14,969 bases of DNA. Origin: an uncultured Lachnospiraceae bacterium. Its GTDB lineage: Bacteria; Bacillota_A; Clostridia; Lachnospirales; Lachnospiraceae. The stretch covers positions 1 through 14,969 of the forward strand of contig CAJUMT010000072.1 of NCBI GenBank assembly GCA_910587495.1. The letters run 5' to 3'. Below, in pieces: positions 6,625 to 14,100 of the stretch (position 1 is its first letter; every line of letters starts with the position of its first letter). The notes under the pieces were generated by a model. That model had not been told where the DNA came from and made no database searches. It was given only the letters and a program-made list of their open reading frames with translations. The position numbers were made by a program, and so were the translations under genes.

Positions 6625-8055
6625 TTACTTGGCGACCTGTTTCATAAGGTCTGCGTCTTTGGGGTCCGATTCGATGGAAACTACTTTTGCCAGTTGGGCT
6701 TTCTGGTTCATCGTGCGGCTTTTTTCTTCTGTGAAGCCTTCTGTGCTTTCCGGCTGGAAGACCGTGCGGATCGTCAGCATGATGATCTTTAAATCCAGCA
6801 GGAAAGATTTGTTTTCTATGTACATCAGATCTAAGCGGAGCTTGTCATAGGCGGAAGTATTGTATTTCCCGAAGATCTGGGCGTAACCGGTGAGGCCGCC
6901 TTTGACCTGCATCCGATAGCCAAACTCCGGCACTTCTTTCATATATTGTTCCACATGCTCCACACGCTCGGGCCTGGGTCCCACCAGGCTCATATCACCT
7001 TTTAAAATATTAAAAAGCTGAGGAAGCTCGTCGATCCGGGTAGCCCGTATGAGCTTTCCCACTTTCGTAATTCTGGAGTCGTTGCCTTGGCAGGGGATGA
7101 CGCCGTATCTTTCCGCATCCACCACCATGCTTCTGAATTTCAGGATCTCGAATACTTTTGCGTCCTTGGTGCAGCGCTTTTGCTTAAAAAGCACAGGACC
7201 GCCGTCTTCTAACTTAATAGCGGCTGCCGTCACAAGCAGGATCGGGGATAACAAAAGCAAAATGATAAGGGAAAACAGGATATCCATCGTTCTTTTTAAG
7301 CCGTCTCCTTCCTGCTTCTCGCTGATATAATCGTACTTCATCAGAGGCGTATCCAAAAGATGCCTGGGAGAGCATCCCTGCAGCAGGATATCAAAAATCC
7401 TGGGAGTAAAATAAAATTGTTTATGGAGTTTCATACAGTAAGTGGCCAGTTCGGTCCGCCTGCCCCCTGACAGTTCATACAGCAGTACGGTTCCGTGTCT
7501 GTCTATATAAGCAGTCAGTTCTTCCCATGTCGCATCTTCACATACAGTACATGAAATATCAAAAAGATGTGCGTATTTCTTTAAAATGCGTCTGCCAAAA
7601 TCATCCACTTCCTGCTTTTCTATGCCTTTTCCATAGACCAGGAGCGTATTTTTCGGAGATATATGTTTCGTAAAATACCGTTTGGTCATATACACAATAA
7701 GCGCGGTTCCCACCGCCTGCCCGGCTGCTGTCAGGCATCCGGGCAGAATACTGACATACCGGTTCCAGACCAGGCAGCATTCCGCATAGAAGATCAAATC
7801 CGCGATCCCAAAAGATATCACCTGGGAAAAGATCGTTTCCCCTATAGATGAAGACGCAATGCGGAACGCTTTGTACAGGCTGCAAAACATATTGTAAACG
7901 GTAAAGAACAAAAAAATTGTCAGAATCCCGCCTGCTATGTAATAGGTATCAAAGGTAAAACGATTGTACCAGGCCAGCCATACGATGGCGAAAGCCCCTG
8001 TATTCCACAGTTCCAACAGCGTCCGCGCCGTGTTTGTCACATGTTTTTTCTCCAT
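6625..8055 (-). CDS. Polyprenyl-phosphate sugar-1-phosphate transferase (exopolysaccharide initiation, CpsE/WbaP-like)
   Basis: 476 residues, ATG 8055 with AGGAG 10 bases upstream, 31 bases after the kinase gene. The N-terminal half has about four membrane segments (residues 10-130), then a Rossmann-like soluble part starting NTLLVYGKG. Residues about 255-440 form the bacterial sugar transferase domain: a membrane anchor (KRTMDILFSLIILLLLSP), KFRSM, the catalytic-type Asp-Glu in DELPQLFNILKGDMSLVGPRPE, and GGLTGYAQIFGKYNT. The family transfers a sugar-1-phosphate from a nucleotide sugar to undecaprenyl phosphate at the cytoplasmic face of the membrane, the first committed step of a capsule or exopolysaccharide repeat unit. 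Length and architecture are usual. After the domain there is a roughly 35-residue charged tail (TEEKSRTMNQK to the end) that is not part of the conserved fold. The sugar used cannot be read from the sequence. Last gene of the module before the structured gap. Confidence 0.93.
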   Translation of the reverse strand: MEKKHVTNTARTLLELWNTGAFAIVWLAWYNRFTFDTYYIAGGILTIFLFFTVYNMFCSLYKAFRIASSSIGETIFSQVISFGIADLIFYAECCLVWNRYVSILPGCLTAAGQAVGTALIVYMTKRYFTKHISPKNTLLVYGKGIEKQEVDDFGRRILKKYAHLFDISCTVCEDATWEELTAYIDRHGTVLLYELSGGRRTELATYCMKLHKQFYFTPRIFDILLQGCSPRHLLDTPLMKYDYISEKQEGDGLKRTMDILFSLIILLLLSPILLVTAAAIKLEDGGPVLFKQKRCTKDAKVFEILKFRSMVVDAERYGVIPCQGNDSRITKVGKLIRATRIDELPQLFNILKGDMSLVGPRPERVEHVEQYMKEVPEFGYRMQVKGGLTGYAQIFGKYNTSAYDKLRLDLMYIENKSFLLDLKIIMLTIRTVFQPESTEGFTEEKSRTMNQKAQLAKVVSIESDPKDADLMKQVAK

Positions 8056-8086
8056 AACCTTTAAGCTCCTGTATGTATATTACAAG

Positions 8087-8857
8087 CTATTTGTACTCCT
8101 CATACTGGCCGCCGTAACGTCCGTAATATTTCCCTCCATAGCGACCGTAATACTTGCCGCCATAATATTTACCGCCGTATTTTCCGTATTTACCGCCGTA
8201 ATGTTTATAGTAACCGCCCCTGTCCACGGCAATCTTGTTAAGGACTACGCCCAGGATTCTGCAGCCTGTAATTTCCAGCTGCTTTTTGACTTCCTGGAGA
8301 TAACGGTAACTGATGGCGCCGCTTTCCACCACAAGAATCACGCCGTCGCACATGGGAGCGATAACCGCAGCGTCGATGACCCACCCAAGGGGCGGACAGT
8401 CTACCAGCACCACATCGTATGCCTGACGGAGTCTTTCCAGAAGTTCCGTGAAATAATGATTACCCAGAAGCTCCGTGGGATTGGGAACCGTGGGGCCTGC
8501 CAGAATAATATCCACGTTAGTCAAATCCGTATGATTAATGATTTCTTCTTCTTTTTTTTGTCCGGACAGATAATGAGACAATCCGTAGATCTCCGATTTG
8601 GATTTGATGCCGTAATGGCCTACCAGGACGGATTTTCTTAAATCCGCATCGATCAGAACCACTTTTTTATTGTCTTCCCCCAGGGAACGGGCCAGCTCCA
8701 CCGTGACGGTACTTTTTCCTTCATTGGGCGTACAGCTGGTGAACATGACTACTTTTACGTCGTCCCCGCAGAACTGGAGATTTGTCCTCATGGAATTGAA
8801 CGCTTCTCTGGTGGCATAATCAGGCTTTTCCAGTTTTTCAAAGAGCAGCTCATTCAT
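8087..8857 (-). CDS. cpsD: Bacterial tyrosine kinase (BY-kinase), CpsD/CapB/EpsB type, with extended Tyr/Gly tail
   Basis: 256 residues, cytoplasmic. Walker A is SCTPNEGKSTV (about residues 41-51), Walker A' is VVLIDADLRK (about 66-75), and Walker B is VVLVDCPP (about 149-156). This set defines BY-kinases, which autophosphorylate on a C-terminal tyrosine cluster and cycle with a phosphatase to control polysaccharide polymerisation and export. The split arrangement with a separate membrane activator (CpsC, next gene upstream) is the Gram-positive type. The start ATG 8857 overlaps the cpsC stop by 8 bases (ATGAATGA), implying coupled translation. The last 43 residues are unusual: 15 Tyr, 15 Gly and 9 Lys/Arg, arranged as YGGKY and GGKYYGRY repeats, much longer than the short tyrosine clusters usual in the family. 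Confidence 0.95.
   Translation of the reverse strand: MNELLFEKLEKPDYATREAFNSMRTNLQFCGDDVKVVMFTSCTPNEGKSTVTVELARSLGEDNKKVVLIDADLRKSVLVGHYGIKSKSEIYGLSHYLSGQKKEEEIINHTDLTNVDIILAGPTVPNPTELLGNHYFTELLERLRQAYDVVLVDCPPLGWVIDAAVIAPMCDGVILVVESGAISYRYLQEVKKQLEITGCRILGVVLNKIAVDRGGYYKHYGGKYGKYGGKYYGGKYYGRYGGKYYGRYGGQYEEYK
8090..8218 (-). repeat. Tyr/Gly/Lys-rich tandem repeat encoding the kinase C-terminus
   Basis: Codes for residues 214-256 of the kinase. The unit GGKYYGRY occurs twice in tandem, preceded by shorter variants (YGGKYGK, YGGKYYG). Codons differ between units (GGC/GGT/GGA; TAT/TAC), so the repeat is not a fresh duplication and is probably kept by selection on the protein. Confidence 0.85.
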
Positions 8858-9581
8858 CTTTTTTCTTCTCTCCTTTCTGCTTCTGCATATCTTCCCTTAA
8901 AGGAATGCTTGCCATTGTGTTCAGCTTTAAGTATTTTTCCACGTCTTCAGACGTCTTGACCGTATCGTCCATAATGTACAGAACGCTTACAAAAGCGATG
9001 GACACAAACGCGCCTAAAAGAGCGCCGATTAATGTGTTTCTTATGATATTTGGGCTGACCGGCTTGTTGGTGACATAGCCGTACTCATAGACGCTGGGGG
9101 CGTCCGTAGACATAATATCCGAAATATTTTCCCGGGATACATTGGCCAGTTCATCTGCAATGGCTTTGGCGCGGTCCGGGTCCGTATCCTGCACGGATAT
9201 AGCGATAATCCTTGTGTTATTGGGATTATTAATGCTCACTCGCTGTAAAAATGCTTCATAGGTAATATCCAGCCCCAGGTTATCGCTCACCTGATTCAGA
9301 ATTGATCTGCTTGTGATCAGTTCTTTATAATCCTGGGTCAGAGACGTGCCAACCTGGATATCCGTAAGGGAAGTCAGGGAGGTAGATTGAGTCAGGATAT
9401 AGAGTTTGGAAGTCGATTCATAAATGGGCGTGATAAAAAACGCGCTGTAAACGCCGAAGATCCCGCCGAGCAGAACCGTGCTTAAAAGTATGACTGCAAG
9501 CCGTCTTCGCAGCACATACAAAAGCTCCAAAAGATCAATCTCTATTTCATTCTGTTCTATCGTAGAAGTTGCATCCATCAT
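8850..9581 (-). CDS. cpsC: Wzz-type polysaccharide co-polymerase / BY-kinase activator, CpsC/CapA type
   Basis: 243 residues from ATG 9581 (ATG 9578 is an equally possible start). AAAGG lies 5 bases upstream. The frame stays open to 9650, but that would overlap cpsB and adds a non-homologous basic peptide. The N-terminus EIDLLELLYVLRRR plus a membrane helix (LAVILLSTVLLGGIFGVYSAF) is the Wzz signature. A mostly extracellular loop follows, then the second membrane helix preceded by the Pro-containing NKPVSPN and followed by a short cytoplasmic tail ending KGEKKKDE. In Gram-positive systems that tail activates the partner kinase and the protein influences chain length. The gene begins one base after the cpsB stop and overlaps cpsD by 8 bases. 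Length is usual for CpsC proteins without a fused kinase. Confidence 0.93.
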   Translation of the reverse strand: MMDATSTIEQNEIEIDLLELLYVLRRRLAVILLSTVLLGGIFGVYSAFFITPIYESTSKLYILTQSTSLTSLTDIQVGTSLTQDYKELITSRSILNQVSDNLGLDITYEAFLQRVSINNPNNTRIIAISVQDTDPDRAKAIADELANVSRENISDIMSTDAPSVYEYGYVTNKPVSPNIIRNTLIGALLGAFVSIAFVSVLYIMDDTVKTSEDVEKYLKLNTMASIPLREDMQKQKGEKKKDE

Positions 9582-9582
9582 T

Positions 9583-10323
9583 CTAACCTTTCTCTTGTAT
9601 ATATTTATTATGCAGGAAGCATTCTTTGTTGACCGACATGATCTTTTCAACCTGCCGGGTATACGCGCTTTTTTTCAATGTTTCCAATGGGGTGCGCATC
9701 TTAGGCTTCCTGTCTGTCAGATTGTGGCAGTCGCTTCCGATAAAATGGACCATGCCAAGTTCTAAAAGCTTTCGGCAATATGCTGCGTGCCTGTCCATAA
9801 AACCGCCTGCAAAGCTTTCTGCATTGATCTGGATATAGGCTCCTGCGTCGATCAGTTTACTTATGATGTCTTCCTTTTTATATAGATTAGCGTAGCGTTC
9901 CGCATGAGCGAATACCGGACGGTATCCGGCCTCTGAAAACACCCTTACAGCATGAAAAAAGCGCTTAGACTCCGACATAACACTGAACTCTATCAGTACA
10001 TAATCAGTATCCGCAAGCGTCAGGGCTTTTTTCTTCTTTACGTCCTCGATGGCGCTTTCATTAAAATAAATCTCGTTTCCCAGAAGGATTTTAAGGTCAG
10101 GCATATTTTTTCCCGCCTGTTCGCATACTTCCCTGTGAATCCGCCGCAGGTCTTCTGCCCTTTTATTATGCCTGCCCGGCAGATAATGGGGCGTGGCTAT
10201 GATCGTCCGGACGTCTTCTGCATAGGCGATCTGAAGCATTCCGAGCGTCTCCGCCATGGCGGACGATCCGTCGTCCACACCTGGAAGTATATGGCTGTGT
10301 ATATCCAGGAACTTTGTTCCCAT
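9583..10323 (-). CDS. cpsB: PHP-family protein-tyrosine phosphatase, CpsB/CapC type
   Basis: 246 residues from ATG 10323, with TGAGGG 7 bases upstream overlapping the stop of the previous gene. An open frame to 10404 exists but would overlap that gene by 71 bases. Metal-binding motifs of the PHP fold are in order: FLDIHSHILPGVDDGS (residues 5-20), ATPHYLPG (about 42-49), GNEIYF (about 82-87), FAHAERY (about 137-143) and GSDCHN (about 195-200). The family uses a metal cluster to dephosphorylate the tyrosine tail of the CpsD kinase, and so resets the cycle. Gene order phosphatase-activator-kinase-sugar transferase equals pneumococcal cpsB-C-D-E, which supports the assignment. All key His/Asp/Glu residues appear intact. 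Confidence 0.94.
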   Translation of the reverse strand: MGTKFLDIHSHILPGVDDGSSAMAETLGMLQIAYAEDVRTIIATPHYLPGRHNKRAEDLRRIHREVCEQAGKNMPDLKILLGNEIYFNESAIEDVKKKKALTLADTDYVLIEFSVMSESKRFFHAVRVFSEAGYRPVFAHAERYANLYKKEDIISKLIDAGAYIQINAESFAGGFMDRHAAYCRKLLELGMVHFIGSDCHNLTDRKPKMRTPLETLKKSAYTRQVEKIMSVNKECFLHNKYIQEKG

Positions 10324-10333
10324 TCTATATCCC

Positions 10334-11074
10334 TCATTTGTTTTTAAATCTGTTCTTATGTTTGTACAAAAGGATACCCATTGCTGCCAGCACGACCGCA
10401 ACAATTGCCGCTGCCACGGCTGTCACATTTACAGAACCGGGAAGTTTATCGACTTTTTCAGATTCTTTTTGCTCTTCTTCCTTTGGCTCTTTCTGCGCTT
10501 CTTCGGCTTCCAGGCCTTCTTTTTCCAGGACCGATGAGATCAGCGCGTCTTCTTCTTCCTTCGTCATTTTCTCAGGACTATCCGCCCCGGCGCTTTCACT
10601 TCCCTGCACATTGCCGTCATTTCCCGGCGCGCCGGAAGCATCCGGCTGTCCTTCCTGGGAGGACTCTTTCGTTTCTGTATCTGCTGATTGGGAATCTTCT
10701 TCCGGATCTTCGGGAAGTTCTTCTTCCTCAGGTATCTCTTCCGGAAGCGCCGGTTCTTCCTGACCGGGCGCCAGTACCAGATACCCCTGGGCAATCCCCA
10801 TCTCTATATTTCCAAACGCCTGTGATATGGCTTTTGATGCCTGCTCCGCCGTAAGGTCCACACCGTCCTGGGACAAATAGCTCCTGATCCTGTCTTTTGC
10901 AGCGTCCGTAGCTACATATTGTTTGCCGCCGGATTCAAATGTGCCCTCCGCCGCGTCTAATACAGCCTGTTCGTTGCCGTTAATATCACTGGCAAATACA
11001 GTCATGGACGCAAGCGTCCACACAGCGCCTGACAAAAGTATTGTCTTTATTTTTTGAAAACCTTTTTTCTTCAT
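10334..11074 (-). CDS. Secreted, membrane-anchored acidic protein of unknown function
   Basis: 246 residues, ATG 11074 with GGGAGG 10 bases upstream. I do not recognise a family. Layout: signal peptide (MKKKGFQKIK, hydrophobic core, probable cut after VFA at about 28); a globular-looking region of about 70 residues (AVLDAAEGTFESGG to GIAQGYLVLAP); a very acidic linker rich in Glu, Pro, Ser and Gln (about 105-210); one membrane helix (VTAVAAAIVAVVLAAMGILLY, about 217-237); and a basic tail HKNRFKNK. This predicts a type I protein with its N-terminal domain outside the cell. It lies 10 bases before cpsB and 83 bases after the giant surface protein, so it probably belongs to the same expression unit. 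A role at the cell surface in holding or sensing polysaccharide or its large neighbour is inference from place and topology only. Confidence 0.88.
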   Translation of the reverse strand: MKKKGFQKIKTILLSGAVWTLASMTVFASDINGNEQAVLDAAEGTFESGGKQYVATDAAKDRIRSYLSQDGVDLTAEQASKAISQAFGNIEMGIAQGYLVLAPGQEEPALPEEIPEEEELPEDPEEDSQSADTETKESSQEGQPDASGAPGNDGNVQGSESAGADSPEKMTKEEEDALISSVLEKEGLEAEEAQKEPKEEEQKESEKVDKLPGSVNVTAVAAAIVAVVLAAMGILLYKHKNRFKNK

Positions 11075-11107
11075 TGCTTCTATTCCTCCCGGGTCCTGAC
11101 AGAAACC

Positions 11108-11133
11108 GATTCGCCTGCCTTCGCAGGCGAATC
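11108..11133 (-). terminator. Perfect 11-bp hairpin between the surface protein and the membrane-anchored protein genes
   Basis: GATTCGCCTGC and its exact complement are separated by four bases in the 83-base intergenic space. On the minus strand the stem is followed by GGTTTCTGTC, not a good T run, so it would be at best a weak terminator. It could act as an attenuator that lowers expression downstream of the surface-protein gene, or as an RNA-stability element protecting its 3' end. Confidence 0.45.
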
Positions 11134-11157
11134 AAGTATCTCTCTTAAAAAAGGTTT

Positions 11158-14100
11158 TTAGGCTGCTTCTGAAACGTCTGCGTTTTCAAACACAGGTGTT
11201 TCGTCTAAATTATCTGCGGGTTTTTCAACAACTTCCACCGCGTCATCTGGTTTCTCCGCGGATACGTCCGGTTCGGATACCTCCTCTTCTACAGGAACTT
11301 CTAAAGCATCATCCGGCTCGGTGACCTCTGCAGGTGTCTGCACGGTCGGATCGTCTGTTTTAGGTTCGTCTGTCTTCGGATCATCCGGATTGGGGGTATC
11401 CGGGGTCGGATTGTCAGGTGTCGGGGTATCCGGCTGCTTTACTTCCTCCGCATACTTATCAAATACGATTGTATACACAAGGTATGCATTCTTGCTGTAA
11501 TATACCTTAACTTCTACTTTCTTGTCGATAAGCTCGCCCAGTTTGGAATTGTTGTTCAGGCCGAAGGCTGCCAGAAATTCGCTGATTCCTTTCTCGTCGT
11601 CCGTAGCGAGCGGCTGATCCAGGGAATTTGTTTTGCCATCCATGCTGATTTCAGCCTTGAGCGCCGCGTCTTTATTGGCTTTGTCAAGATTGAGGATCGC
11701 GTTTACAAAGGTTCCCAGTTTCTTTCCGCTTAAGGATTCTCCATACTTGTCAGTTCCGTCATTGGTGATAGATACGGTCGCCTCGTTTTTGTCCTCTGCA
11801 TAAACTACTTTGCCGATCGGACTTCCTGCGTCTCCGGATGCGGCTGTCTGCACGCCTTTTACCGCTTCTGCAATCTTGCCGTCCATGGCTTTGTCGATAG
11901 CCGGCAGGTCAACCTGATCTGCTATGGTTTCTTCTGCTTCCCTGACAATGATATGGTATTCCTCTGTAAATGCCATACCGTTGAGTGTTCCTGCCGCTCT
12001 GACTGTAAACATGCCGCCGATCAAATCGCCGTATGTCTGTACCGCCTCAGCGCCAAGCTCTGCACGCAGCTTATTGATAACACCCACAAGATCCAGACCG
12101 GTTATTTCTTTGTCTTTCAGTCTGTCGATTACATCAACATTTGTTAGTTTTCCTTCTGTCTTTAATTCTTCAATCAGTCTTTGCGTATCGCCTTTTATCA
12201 CAGTAAGATTGGCGCTTTCCACAAAGATATCCGCCGCCTGCATCTTATTCTTAATCCGGCGCAGCATTTCGACCGTAAGGCCTTTGCTTTCTGCTGCGTC
12301 TTCTCCGGCTTTCACCAGTTCGTCGATATTCTTCGCCGTGTCATAGACATCCACAACCGTCAGATTGGAAACAGGATAATAATTCATATCATAAATACCT
12401 GTCTTTTCTCTGTTATTTTTGGATTTGAACAATCCCATCTCGTCCGCGATTGTCGTATCAATCAGGCCGTCAACCTCAGCGTATGCTACAGGCATGAAAT
12501 GAACGGTATATTCTTTTGTATAATCTTTTGCGGGATAGTTACCCTCTGCCGGAACTGTTTTTGTCAGCTCTACTGTCAGGTCTTTGCCTGCCCAGGCGCC
12601 CGCGTCTTTTGCCATCGCTTTGGCAAGGGATTTGGCAGCGTCTTTTGCAGCAGCCACCCTGTCAGGAGCGATCGGGTGAGAAGCTACATCGCTTCCGTCC
12701 TTCTGAACCACCAAAGCGCCTTTTGCAGCGCCAACCGTCCATGTCAGTCCGCCGGAGCTTATCTCAACCTTGGTATAGTCATCCTCCAGGATAGTTTCCA
12801 TGATACCTGTAAATACTGCTTCCAGCTCGTCGCCTACGCTGTCTTTTGCAGCTTCAATAAGCCCCTCTTTATTTAGGGAATCTTCTGTAAGCTGGAAGTG
12901 AAGTTTGCCTAAGTTCTTTGCAGTCAGCTGGAGCGTACTTGTCTTTGCGTTGAAGGCCGGTTTCATGCCTGCCCATACGGTGTAATCCTCAGCTGCGGCA
13001 AGCGCTTTCACCTTTGCATCCAGGTCTTTTACAAAATCAGCCTGGGACTGGGTTACGCGGATCTCAAATTTAGTGTTTCCTCCTGTAACGGTTGCCGTCT
13101 TATCCGCTTTTTTGCCGGTAACAACGCCGCTCTTATTTACAGATACAACACCTTTACCTGAGGAAACAGACCATTTAAGCGCTTTCTGTTTCTGCGCATC
13201 TGCAAGTACCTCCTGTAAAGCAGCCGTCTCGCCTTTTTTCAGCGTCAAATATTCTGCCGCATAATAAGAAGCTTCTTTGCGTACTTTTACATTTATGGTT
13301 ACGGTCTTAGTAAAATCTTCCTGATCTTTAGTCAAAAGACCTGTGTTTGCTGTTACTTCGACCGTGCCTATGCCATAAACATCTTCTTCGTTTGCCGCGC
13401 TGCCTAAAATCACAGTATTATTGCGCAGTGATGCGCCGTCAGTCAAATTGCCTTTTAAAGTAACTGCCTTGAGATTCTTCTTATAGGCGTTCGCGTTGGT
13501 GGTAATGTTCAGCGCCGCTTTTTTCGTTCCGTCCCAGATCTCCAGTTCCACTTCTCCTGGTTTATTCGTCGATTTTGCGTTGGCAATATTTATGGTGTCT
13601 ACCAGCTGCACGACATTGACTGTGATCGCTGTCTTCTGTTTACTTCCATCCGTTGCCGTAGCTGTGATCTTCGCCGTACCTTTAGACCACGCTGTGATCT
13701 TACCGTCTCTGTCCACAGACGCAATGGCCGGTTTATTGGAAGTAAAAGAAACTTTTCCTTTCAGCGCTTCGCCAAGCACCAGCTGCGCTTCATTGTATCC
13801 GCTTCCTTCGGCGCCTACATATAATTTGAATTTTGCAGGTTTGTCTCCCGCAGAGCCAAATTCCTCACCTTTTCCGTTTACTTTTTTAACGCTTATACCA
13901 TTCTTAAGCGCATTCTTTGCAAGCGGATCAACTACGGTTACACGCACCAGCCTGGGAATGCCGTCCCAGTCTGCGCCCTTACTGGTAATACGAATGACGG
14001 CGTTCCCTGCTGCTTTACCTTTTACAGAACCGCTGGTCAATTTTCCGTTTTTAACATTACCCAGGAATTGTGCGCCTTCTGTTACTTCATATACCAGTTT

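Noticed and set aside
8090..8218. Repeat in the kinase gene as a CRISPR or non-coding satellite
   Set aside because: It is in frame with the kinase, keeps a clean Tyr/Gly/Lys reading and has no spacers.
8850..9650. Long start of cpsC at 9650 (and of cpsB at 10404)
   Set aside because: Both extensions overlap the upstream gene by about 70 bases and add peptides unlike the families. Good ribosome sites lie at the internal ATGs 9581 and 10323.
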